Positions 10,446 to 21,152 of a stretch of 64,000 bases of DNA are shown piece after piece. Origin of the DNA: Diploscapter coronatus (lineage: Eukaryota; Nematoda; Chromadorea; Rhabditida; Rhabditidae); contig OZ038422.1 in the NCBI GenBank assembly GCA_964036155.1, positions 62,705,201 to 62,769,200 on the forward strand. The letters run 5' to 3'. The notes beneath the pieces are model-generated. The model worked only from the letters and a program-made list of their open reading frames with translations, had not been told where the DNA came from and searched no databases. The stretch's first letter is position 1. Each line of letters starts with the position of its first letter. The position numbers were made by a program, and so were the translations under genes.

Positions 10446-12012
10446 ATGGTAAGTCAATTTGTATCCTTTCTCTATCAATTATCAATGCCAAAACAATACG
10501 ATCTTTTGAATGATTATTACCGGATAAGATCAAGATTTCCATCATCATTTCGTCAATCTAGTGATCTCAAGTTGAGATTGAATCGAAAATTTGATACTTC
10601 ATGTTCGAAGCGAAAGAAGCGAGATTTTATGGGCCATATCATGGCAAAATCCACAGATGCATCATGCTGGAAATATCAAATAGATCGTTAGATTTAGAGA
10701 CACAGGGCAATATGTAAATAGAGAGACAGAGTGAGAATTGTGTGTGACTCAGAGGGGGTGCCTAACATTCATCGCGAAATTGCCGATCTTGAACATTCGA
10801 TTATTTGAAAAGAGATATTTCGTAAGATGAATTGACGAAATCAATCGAATCAATAAAATGTAATATGAAGTGATGATTGTCAGGGTTGCACGAAGTCGAA
10901 GTTTCCCTTTTTCTTTTCATTATCTCCCCTCAAGCCAGAGTCCATTGTTCGCTTTTTTGTCTTCTCTAAGGCTTCGAAAAATCTCGACTTCGCACAGCTC
11001 TAATGATTTTATTATAGGCGACTTCGCATCAATACGACCGGCCAATTCCCGTGCCCTATATTTCCAGACTGGGTCTGGCCATTCAGCCTGGCCAGACGCT
11101 CAACATTCAGGGCAACGTTCTGCCGGATGCAAAGAGGGCTGAAGTCAATCTTCTCTCGGGAGGCACCGAGATCGGAGTTAATGCACAGGCCGTTCTCCAT
11201 GTCAGTCTGCGATTCGATGAAGGCAAGATCGTCCTCAACTCATTCCAGGCAATCATAGTCACTAACTCACGCAATCAATACATCATGTAATTACAGACGA
11301 ACGGAGGCTGGGGCAAGGAGGAGAGGGAATCGCTCCCGTTCAAGAAAGGACAAAACTTCGATCTGCGAATTCGTGTTCTGGACGAGAGTTTCGAGATCAG
11401 CTGTGATGGGAAGAAGGTGCACGAATACAAGCATCGCACGCCCTTCCAGAGCACGGACTACTTCCAAATCAAGGGAGACATCACCCTGACTGGAGTACAT
11501 TGGGGAGGCCGATTCTACTCTCTGCCTTGGGAGGCTGGCTTCTATGACGGCCATTTGGGGGCGGGACAGCGCATTCATCTCTATGGAGTCCCTAAGGGAG
11601 ATCGATGGAATCTGAATCTGGTCGCTAGAAATGGTGATCCTCGTGGTTATAGGGATTGAATATTGTCGATGATTTAGGCGACATCCTCTTCCACTTCAAC
11701 CCCCGTTTCAAGGAGAAGGTGATCGTGAGGAATTCATGCAGAGGCAATACCTGGGAGAATGAGGAGAGGGAGGGACCTTTCCCATTCGAGAAGAACAGAG
11801 GATTCGATCTGACGATCATCAACGAGCCGTACTCCATTCAGGTGGACGGCATTATGTCTTCATTATAAATTATAAATGATGAGTTGCAGATGTTTTCGAA
11901 CAACGAGCGCATCGGCACTTTCCAGCACCGCACGTCGAATCCCCTCGGAGACTATATCGGCATGCGCATTGAGGGCGAGATCGAAGTGACCGGCATTGAA
12001 TTCAGCAAATGA
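10446..12012 (+). CDS. Tandem-repeat galectin (copy B)
   Basis: This is a paralogue of galectin A with the same five-exon structure (10446-10448, 11018-11248, 11297-11633, 11678-11841, 11890-12012) and the same 285-aa length. Domain 2 keeps HFNPRF, VIVRNS and WENEE; domain 1 again has HVSLRF plus WGKEER. The last exon begins MFSNNERIGTFQHRT, slightly diverged from copy A (MFVNNEHIG). Intron 2 (11249-11296) has a GC donor: copy A has CAG|GTAATA and this copy CAG|GCAATC, with phase and acceptor unchanged. The gene is therefore probably functional if GC-AG splicing is efficient, as elsewhere in this window. Confidence 0.88.
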
Positions 12013-12800
12013 TCAATCAATCACTTCTTTTTTTTAATAAACAGATATGTGTGACATAATGGAATGATGAATATGTGTATCTGCAACTATCGTAATCTGC
12101 TAGCTCTCTAAATTTGCATAAGTTATCTTCTCTTCTTCTTCTTATCACACTGATAATTCATCCTAAATGATAATGACCAGATATGGATAATTTTTATGTT
12201 GTATGGAAACATTGTTGCGAATAAATATCGAATTTTGAGATAGGCGATCTTTATTGCAAAGCATGGCTATCGCGAGATACAATGCATGATTTGAGGTAAG
12301 CAGATTTGTTTGGAGAGTCACGGTCAATCACAAATCGAATCAAGAATCAGGAATCAGGAATCAGGAAAGGGAGCAGCAGAGGCTTCAAGGCCTTTGGATC
12401 ACAACTGGCTGGTTTCTTTCCGCGTCTTCTTTTCATTGCAAATGTGCCTATGCAGTGTCCACTCGCACTGGTCATTTTCGTCATTTCGCTGAATTTTATC
12501 ATTTATCTGCAAGACTTGCAAAATTCCGTCAGATCAAATGACTCACGATCAAAATGAGATCGATTTCGGATAAACTGTTTACATTTTCCGGAAATAAAGC
12601 TTATTTTCGTCATTCTCTTTTCGCTTATCAGCCACTTGAACTGTACTCAAAGTCAATTCAAGCATCTGAGGTGTCAAGCCTTTCTCTCCTTCTCTCCATT
12701 TTTCTCGAAGTATTTATCTGTCACTTGCCTTATAACAGGCTCACAACTCCTCAACATTGCTTTGAATTATTCTTCTAACTTAAATTCATTTCTTGCAGAG
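12013..12800. other. intergenic region
   Basis: I recognised no gene here. It has a short direct repeat (AATCAGG three times, about 12344-12366) and is otherwise AT-rich. It includes the galectin B polyadenylation signal (AATAAA near 12038) and presumably the promoter of the next gene. Confidence 0.4.
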
Positions 12801-15079
12801 ATGTTACAACTCGTCGCGATTTCTCTGTTTATTGTGAATTGTCTGTTCGTTTCATCACATGCATATTCTGTTGGAGGAGGAGTTTATGTAAGCGTTTCAT
12901 CATGGATATATGCTTTCAATAGAAGTTCTTAGCCGGGTTCTAACAATGGTGGCGGTGGAAACGGGGTTGCAGGCTCGTACTGCAACTCGAATGCCGACTG
13001 CCAGTACGGACTGCAGTGCACTCCCTCTGTGAATGGAGTGAAGATCTGCTTGCAGGGAGGATATAATCCTGGAGGAGGAACAGGTTCATTCAACACATTC
13101 AACATACATATCTGAAGTATAATAAATATTCTAGGAACTTGCTCTGGAAATTACCAATGTCCTCAAGGCCAGACCTGCACATATTCTAATGGACAATACC
13201 GCTGCCAAATTAACGTTGGAGGCTATGTTCCTGGCTCCGGAACTGGACTAGGTGCTACTAATTGGGGATGAATTCACAGATGCGCTTTTCATGCACTTTT
13301 TCGTTAAGTTAATAAACGCTTGAGCACTGTCTTCGTTGTCTCGCTGCATGGCTTGAAGAATAACTTGTGTGTGTGTGTGAATGAGTAGATTCGAATTGTA
13401 GGAACTGTTGATACTGCTTGTTTGAGAGATGCAGATTGCAGAGAAGACCTGCAATGCACACGATATTTCGGAGTTCTACAATGCAGAGTAAGCTGGACTT
13501 CATCGTTTAAATCTTGTAAACGATTGTTCAGCCTAAAGATATTGACCCGCCATTGCCATCAGGCTTCATCAAATGTGAAACCGACATCGATTGTCCCAAT
13601 TCGAAGTCAATTTGCGATTGGAGTTCGTTCTATAAAGTGAAGATCTGCTATGCCTACATTGGTATGTTTTGAAATGAGGAATTTCGAAATGATTGAAGGA
13701 TTTTAGAAACACTGCCAACTCCGCCTCCAGAGAACAGAGTGACGGATTCGATTGTGGGAGAGAATGGGTATATAGTGGCTGGCGGCTACATCACAACCCC
13801 AGAGCCCTTTCAACTATCGACTGGAGGCAGAATTATTGCTGGATATGCGACTTCCACACTAAAACCAATCACTTCCACTCAAGCTATTCTCTCTACAACA
13901 AGCTATGAAATTGGCAAAGGGGTTGAGCCCAGAAGGCCTATGCAAATTGGAGATGGAGTCGAGAAAAAGCCAGGTAAATTCGTGAAATTGTAAAAATATC
14001 AGTCTTCCCCAGAAATTATCGACGAATCGATCGCTGAATTCTCGAACGATAAATTCGATGACAAATTCTATCGGCCTTATGGAAAACAAGTTGAATCTGA
14101 TAAGCCTGAGGATGCATACAGGCCATATCCGGTTCTTCTAGCCAATGTGGACGAGAACCAAGGCGAGTTGATTCCCTATGCAATCAGAGCTCATGTCTGA
14201 AGATCCATTGTTCATTTGTGTCAAACTTACGTGATGTTATTGTGATTGTCTTTCGTCATATGCTTTATGTGTGAATAATAAATTATTTATTTCTTGTAAG
14301 TCTTCTAGAAATCAGCAATGATACAATAAAGAAGACTGAAAAGAAGTCAGAAATGCAGTACAAGAAGATAAAACTACCCGAGGCACGAATCATAACAAAG
14401 GAAGCAGAGAAGACGCTGATAGATCCGGCTGCTCCGCCTTGTCAATTCGATTATCAGGTAAAGAAAGAACGAATTGATTGTGGAGATCAGCTATAAAATT
14501 GGTGAATTGCAGTGTCGAATGGGCGAAAGCTGCTCAGGACTCATCCAAATGGTCGACAGAAACGTGACTGTCTGTCAGTACGATTTACACAAAAAGGACA
14601 GACAATGTTTTTGGCATTCGGACTGCTTGAAGGGACAGGTTCACAATCGTGCACTAATTATTGGAAAGGGTTAATTGAAGAGATGCCAACCTGCAAATCG
14701 AACCAATACAGCCACTTGTCAGCCAAGCATTGAAGCTACATTGGGCACTGTCACTTGTTTCTACGATTTCGAATGCTCTGGAGGAGAGAAGTGCATGCCT
14801 GTCGGCAATGATTCTAAGGCAAGCCATTATGCGATATTCGTGATGCATGATGATGAAGAATTCTAGACATTTCTGTGTCGAATGTCCGAAGAGCCCGATC
14901 CCCGTCACAATCAGCCCTGCAGCAGCAATGCAGATTGTCCCTTCCAGCAGGTCTGCAGACGCATCGCCAATCTGCAAATGTGCATCGATGCGGCCACCTC
15001 AACAGAGAACGAAATGGTGCAATTGGAGAAGCGAGTCGTCAGATTTGTGCAGGATCTCCTCTTTTCACGATTCTTATAA
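12801..15079 (+). CDS. Secreted cysteine-rich (EB/dickkopf-like) protein with alternative 3' ends
   Basis: The N-terminus MLQLVAISLFIVNCLFVSSH is a clear signal peptide, and ATG lies 3 nt after a TTGCAG acceptor. Common exons are 12801-12887, 12933-13083, 13135-13251, 13402-13487, 13532-13661 and 13707-13973. They carry small disulfide modules (YCNSNADCQYGLQC, CSGNYQCPQGQTC, CLRDADCREDLQC, CETDIDCPNSKSIC) and a Gly-rich linker. After 13973 the phase-1 donor fits two acceptors. One leads to terminal exon 14013-14200 (EIIDESIAEFSND..., stop, then AATAAA), giving 341 aa. The other leads to exons 14309-14457, 14513-14638, 14681-14818 and 14867-15079, giving 487 aa with more cysteine modules. Intron 14819-14866 has a GC donor (AAG|GCAAGC). 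The function is unknown; such proteins are usually extracellular. The two-isoform model is inferred from phase. Confidence 0.75.
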
Positions 15080-15839
15080 TTTATTAAAATATTAAAAGTA
15101 ATAAAGCATTTTAAATGGGCAATTTGGAAAGACGCAACACGCTAAATAAATGCAATCTAAAAATTTGACTGACCAGATGGAAGTTTCTTAAATAAGACAT
15201 AGGAATACATACTTGAAAAGGACACAGGCCTGGCAAATTTAAACCTGGATGAATTGAGATAGGGACAGGGACAGGGCATGGTAGATCGATCATAGTCTCA
15301 AAATAGCGAGCGCATGGAGGAGCACATTCTGAGGCAATAATCAGCCTATTAGACCCTATCCTTATATGAAATTTCGAGATCTGTATCCTTTTCAAGAAGC
15401 CCCCATCTCATGACTTAGTTTCTGAACACTAGATACCCCATCTGATCAGTCAAGTTTTTATATTGCATTTATTTAGCATCTTGCGTCTTTTCCAAACGAA
15501 TTTCGCTATTGAAAACGTGTTGCGCCTTTTTCATGTTGCGACATTGCAACTTGTGCCCTTTCCAAGAGCCCATAAAAGACAATGCTAACACCATTTCATT
15601 GTAGATTCTCTAGGTTCTTGCATTTTTCATATCCCGAGCGAGAAGTAGGCGTGGTCTGCCAATCAAGGTCCTAACTTCATCCACGCACAGGTAGAACAGC
15701 TCTATCTTCCCACTAGCACTCTAGCACTCCAATTCTCGGGGGTGGAGCTTCGATATTTGGGAACAGATCTGCCGAACTTCATTATTATTATTAGTGTCAC
15801 TTGACAGCCACCCTTTGTCTCTTCAGCCAATTCTTCACT
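15080..15839. other. intergenic region with foldback element
   Basis: It is dominated by a foldback with 60-bp arms (see 15121-15498), followed by related fragments to about 15575. The remainder up to 15839 is presumably the promoter of the neuropeptide gene. I saw no coding region. Confidence 0.5.
15121..15498. mobile_element. Foldback element with about 60-bp inverted arms
   Basis: The left arm (15121-15181) contains GACGCAACACGCTAAATAAA, and the right arm (15440-15498) is its inverse with about 85% identity over 60 bp. Further related pieces (TTGCGCC..., CCCTTTCCAAGAGCCCAT) to 15575 suggest that the true right end, or a second fragment, lies there. There is no coding frame inside. Confidence 0.8.
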
Positions 15840-17108
15840 ATGTTCATTCGACTTTCCCTCGGCATCTCTGCCCTTCTCCTTGCCTTCGTTGTCGCTGCTT
15901 CTGATTCTCTGATTGCGTTGTCACGACAGCCGCAGGTTGCAGAGGAGGAGCTATTTAAACCAAATGTATGCTTTGTGTTTTATCATTCGTCCAGAGTCAT
16001 AATAATTGATAAAGTCTCGAGGAAAACTAACTGAATATAGGGAGTCTGATGCAAAATGCTGTTATTTATTTGATCATCTGAAAAGCTCATCAAAATAACC
16101 AAGTCTACCTGAACTCGGCCATAAAGAATATCATATTTCTGGGTAACTAACTGGTTTTGAAGATAGAATTTCGAGGTCTGAATCTGATGTGTACATTGAT
16201 TCATTTCTTCATAATCTAAGTCCTGACTCATAAGACATAATTTTATTATCTCCATTCATCTAAGCATTCTTTTACTTATTATCTAGATTGATTGTGGGCA
16301 GATATTCTCATAAACTTTCGAAGGGAAATTTCACATCGCTCCAATTCGATAGCTCAACTTTTTGCAAGTTTGAATGCGAGATTAGGACATTTACCTGAAA
16401 CAGACTCAGATACTCAAAGACAAGGGCAATTGCATTGCAAATTCACAAATCTGTCAGCTTTCCTTCTTCTTTTTCTCACAATCTCTCAATATTTAATGCT
16501 GATTGTTCTACCTCAATTCGAAAGCCATACTTCATGCCCAAACGTCCAAGCAGCTCTGCTTCTATTCATTGAATTTCACAGCCTCTTTAATTCTTACTTA
16601 TGGCTTATATCAAATAGCGAAATTGTCGAAATGATCATAATCAATGACAGAATGAATGCATCGCCTCAGTTGTATTTTGGCAGAGCATTTTCGGCTAAAT
16701 TTGTCATCGCAAATTTCACGCTAGATTTGACATTGTTCATCGAATTGCTGTGAATGATTCATCAGAAAATAGAAGTCCTCTGACAAACCTCGAAAGAGAA
16801 TGTGAAGTTAGGACTTAAAGCTGGGAAAATGCGTGAAAAAATGGCACAAAACTTGCAAACTGAATTGTGTTTCAGGAAGCGAAACGGTTTTATTCCTGGG
16901 AAGATGCAAAACGATCTTATGAGCCTGAGGATTTCAAAGATCTGGGCATTAAGAGGAAACAGTTGAGAATTTAATTATGAAGTGAACGTCTAACAGATAA
17001 TTCAGATTCTATGCTTGGGCTGGCAAACGGGCTGCAATCGACACACTAAACGACTCGAATGAAGTGCAGAAGCGAAAGCAGTTCTATGCCTGGGCTGGCA
17101 GGAAATAA
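15840..17108 (+). CDS. nlp-43: Neuropeptide precursor with two KQFYAWA-amide copies (NLP-43-like)
   Basis: Three exons (15840-15965, 16876-16961, 17006-17108) encode a 104-aa precursor. MFIRLSLGISALLLAFVVAA is a signal peptide. Dibasic sites then release FYSWEDA, SYEPEDFKDLGI, KQFYAWA-G (KR-flanked) and a final KQFYAWA-G followed by RK and stop. The C-terminal Gly implies amidation, giving KQFYAWA-NH2 twice, or pyroGlu-FYAWA-NH2 after trimming. From memory, C. elegans NLP-43 has this peptide; that recollection should be verified. The F-x-x-W-[GSA]-amide pattern also resembles arthropod kinins. The second copy is interrupted by a 44-nt phase-2 intron within the codon for Gln. The first intron (910 bp) contains no recognised exon. 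A TCTTCAG acceptor 13 nt before ATG suggests trans-splicing. Confidence 0.85.
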
Positions 17109-20100
17109 TCATCGCTAATCAGCAATCATAGCCTCTCTCTCTCACACACACACAAATTTGGGTGATCTCTTCTCTCATCTTGTGTTAGTGCAATTTACTA
17201 TAGCTGATTGATTGCATTATGAAGATCAACTTGTTAGACCTACATCATCATATTTATATAAATATTTTTCCATTGTTTATTTTCGTCGAGTTCAGGCGAT
17301 GCTTCTATAATTTGTGGTTAGAAAGAAAGAGTTCGAGACGTGAATTATCGAGTTCCCAGCCGAGCATTAAATGTAAATTGGCTGATGGCTGTGAACGGCT
17401 CTGAGGGATTGAGAAGATGCGTGAAGTAGGAAGGGACGGGAATTACTTAGAGAAAAGAAGAAAACCTTCGAACTTTCCATTTTCAGCACTTTAAGATTCG
17501 GATTCAGCTGCAGTTGGTCTATTCTTGATGGTCTTCATCCAGTCATCCAGTTCCTTCTTGTTTTTTCTCCGTTTCCAACTGATTTCGACTTTTCATATTC
17601 TCCTTCTTTTGCTTCTCTCCCCAATGCAATTCAACATTTGCACTCACGAATTTACATTTCAAACACGAAAATAGAATTTATCGAAGGACAACTGCATACT
17701 TCTTCAAACAAAAAGTCAAAGTTTGTCGATGCTTCCTATTCGCCCCTTTTTATCCTAAATTGTTTTGTTTTCTATTAAAGTCCTCATGTTTATGCGCCAT
17801 TTCAAGTAGCTCAGATTTCATATGAATTTCTGCATCACCCAGTCGCCGTCAGCAGCTCTGAAGGGACATCAACATTTTTCTTGTTCTGTGAGACGTTTCC
17901 TGTCAAAAGAAAGGAAGATTGGGCAGTTTGATGACGAATATGCAGTGAGATTTCGAGGAAAACCATTGATAGAGAGAGGAGAGAGGTACAGCTCGAATGC
18001 TTGGAAAGATGAAGGACTCGGGGGAAGGGGGAGACGAGATGATTCGAATTGGAATGGGGAATGGAGAAGGCTGAGAATGGCTGGAAGATGGTTGAAATGT
18101 GTTGACAGAGTTTGTCCCTGGGGAGACAAGAGGCATGCGGACATTTGTATCGCTCACAAAGGCATAGAGAAGTGAAGGACAGCTTGTTCTGACTATGCTT
18201 ACAGTCAGAAGAGAATTCTTTGCTCATCTAATTGACTAGTAATGCTTTCTACTTCTAGTGTTCAATGTGGGACAACATCGCCTATTAAGCTATGCAATGC
18301 ATAGAGGAAGTGTCTTTCTTCTTTTTACTATTAGCCGTTCTTTCTTCTGCAATTGTATCATTACTTCCTTATCTTTTAGTTCTTTAGAGTTCGATTCGGA
18401 CTAATTTTATTCAATCTTTTAAAGTCTTTAGTTTTATATTGTTCATTTTATTTCATTTGATGCGTTTCATTTCCATCAATCCCATGTCTTCATCTTCATT
18501 CTGTCTCTGCCTCTAGGGACATTCATCTCTCCTTCTGTCTTTTGTATTGCCTCGTGTTGCACAAATGCACAAATGCAACTGTCAGTTTCAGTCTCTATTT
18601 TCATTTCCTTGAATATCCTCTTCTTCTATACCTTCATTTGTCTGTTGTAGACGTGAAGTGAATCTTCTCCAACTCTGTCTTTGTTTTCTTATTCCCAATC
18701 CACTTATTATGTACTTCACTAAACAGCATAAAAAGTGCATGTGCCACTCTGCCACTGCGTTTCTGCAGGCAGCTGAAAGATTTTACTAACTCTTTGAATG
18801 CTGAATGTGCACATCATTTTGCATCTTTGCATCGAGATTGTCATGCATTTGACCTGGCAGCTTCGAGATTTCGAGTTGCTGGCTGACTTTCGAGCTATTA
18901 CTTCAATTCTCTATGCTGTATTCTCTATTCTGTAGGATTAGCATGCATCCCCAATCGTGCAGGTTTCATGCTCTGTATGCTCTGCTGTATGCAGCCTGTT
19001 CTCACGCATCTTCCCAATTCTCTCATCCAACCCTCGTGGCTCTTCCCCAATGTCCTCATTCCACTTTCCGAGTGCTTTGACGTCTTCCCCTTCCAAAACT
19101 TCAAAATACTTATGTAACAGATGTATATTTTTACCGTAGGCTTACGTGAGACTTGTGCTTCGAAGAATTCGCTTTCAAAAGGCGCAAACTTTTGTCACCA
19201 AACAACGATTCGCTCAAATCGCTGAAAGCCGCCAAATAATTCATAAATTGACGTGGAGATGAGAAAGAATGCAAGGAGGAAGCAACGAAGAGAACAATGC
19301 GATGAAAGCTGCTCTGAAAGATGTTTCCAATTTACGAAGGACAGAAAAGAATAAACATTTTGAAACTTGGAGTTTTTCTATGGAATTAAGCGAGGACGTG
19401 AAGAATGTTAGGAATTGTGGAAGAGTGAATAATTTAGCGCATTCATACTTCACATCTAAAAATTGTGAAAGTGACGAATATAGTAACTTTTATCTAAGAC
19501 CTCCAAAAATAAGGCGAATTGATATGCTTATTGGCGGGAGTTGCATAGTTTATGGGATAGCATGTTTGGAATGCCCATCCAAGTCCATTCCAGATGTTGA
19601 TGACTGCCTGATCGGGCATTCGCCTGTTTGGTTGCATTCTGCAGAAGTGCTGAATGCATGAAAATGGCCAGTCTTCCCCTGAGACTATGCAAAACAAGGC
19701 ACAAGGCAAAAGGCTAACTGCCAACAGCCAAATGCGAATGAGAGTCCGAATAAATGCAATGATTCAATGCAATCCTCACTTCATCCTTCCACCACTAAAC
19801 ATGCGTTCATCTTCATCGTTGCAAGAATTCAACAAGTTCCCATACTCGATAGCTGACGATTTGAAACAGCATAAAATTGGCGCACTGCTTGAAACCAAAC
19901 TGATGGCAATTCAATTATATATTCAGAAAATAGTTTTATGTCTAACTGAGATTACGCAATTCATACTTTGGATTTTCAAAATCTCGTAGCATTTATTCTG
20001 TCTCAATCCATCAGTCTTTAACATTGCATTGACTAACTTCCCTAACATAACTCTAAGTTTCAGTTATCATTCCCCTTCATTCCATCCTCTACTTTTCCCT

Positions 20101-21152
20101 TCTTCTCTCTTCGTATATTTTCTTAGCGCCTTAGCCATTTCCTTGGCCATGTCATTCGATAGGCTCATCAGCAGTAAAATCATTCGTCGGTGTGTTTTAA
20201 AAACGCTTTCGGCAAAATGAGAGCCGAGAAGCAGAAAGAGGAGATAAAACCAAAGTGATAAAATTAATTTTGATGGAATGACAAAGCTAATCTTCACGGG
20301 GAAAGTCACTGTACATCGCTTGAAATCTGCAAAGGGCAGAGTTGAGGGACGAAATGCAGTTTCCTTGCTGATGGGACTTTGATTGCAGGAAGCTCAGTCC
20401 TTCAGTGATTGCAGTTCACTGCCCCAGTTCAGCACTTCTCACTCTTCCTCTTCATTCCTCTCAATCCCTTCATTTTCATTGATAGCGTAGTAATGACTCT
20501 TGGTTTTTTTCTTTCGCAGCTTTCAGCTCAGTCCTTCATTCCTTCAGGCTCCGCCCTCTTTTTCAATGCCTGGCTCTTTTCTCAGTTGCCTTCCCTTCCT
20601 CTTCCCTTCCCTTCCCTTCCTTTCCTTTGCTTCATTCTGAACTGCACTGCCCCACTGCAGCTGTCGTGTTCTGTCTCTGTCTTCTTCAACTTTGTCTTTA
20701 CTTTCTTCCCCTTTGGCTTCAAATCATCACTGTTCTTTTGAAAATCACTGTCCCGGATGCGGAATGTTTGTTCGTCAAAAACCCCCCTTCCTCTCTTTCT
20801 CTGTCAAATTTGTCACTCGTTTGTCGTTCTCTTTCATCGCCTAATTTCATCCGTTTCAGATTCAATAGAACAGGCAGTTTCATCATCGCAAACTGTGTGC
20901 AGTCAATTGTTCAATCATCATAACATTGCTTTACTCGAACAGTGCACCTTCTCAATTAGAGAAGTCCGTCGCCATCATCATCATCACTCCATTCTGGCTA
21001 CTCTATTCCCTCTAATCAGTCAGCAGAAGGCTCCGTCCTTCCCCTGCACTGTCTTAATCAGTTCCATCATGTCATTCCCGTCCTGACTTCACTCCAATCA
21101 CCCTCATATTTATTCCGCTCTACATTCACGCATTCTGTATTCCCCTCCCAAA
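17109..21152. other. long non-coding region upstream of unc-49
   Basis: About 4 kb contain only short, low-complexity reading frames and no recognisable protein, tRNA or rRNA. Purine-rich (17960-18080) and pyrimidine-rich (20080-20120, 20570-20640, a CTTCC-type run) tracts are present. It probably contains the unc-49 promoter and enhancers, or a far upstream exon. Confidence 0.5.

Noticed and set aside
11249..11296. Galectin B as a pseudogene because its intron 2 lacks a GT donor
   Set aside because: Every other exon is intact and in phase, and GC donors are used repeatedly in this window, so loss of function is not the simplest reading.
13563..13661. Acceptor at 13562 (CATCAG) for the fifth exon of the cysteine-rich gene
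   Set aside because: It gives the wrong phase. The acceptor at 13531 (GTTCAG) keeps the frame and yields the cysteine module CETDIDCPNSKSIC.
16292..16753. 153-codon open frame within the first neuropeptide intron
   Set aside because: It has no conserved motif and begins inside an AT-rich intron. The precursor splices cleanly from 15965 to 16876 in frame without it.
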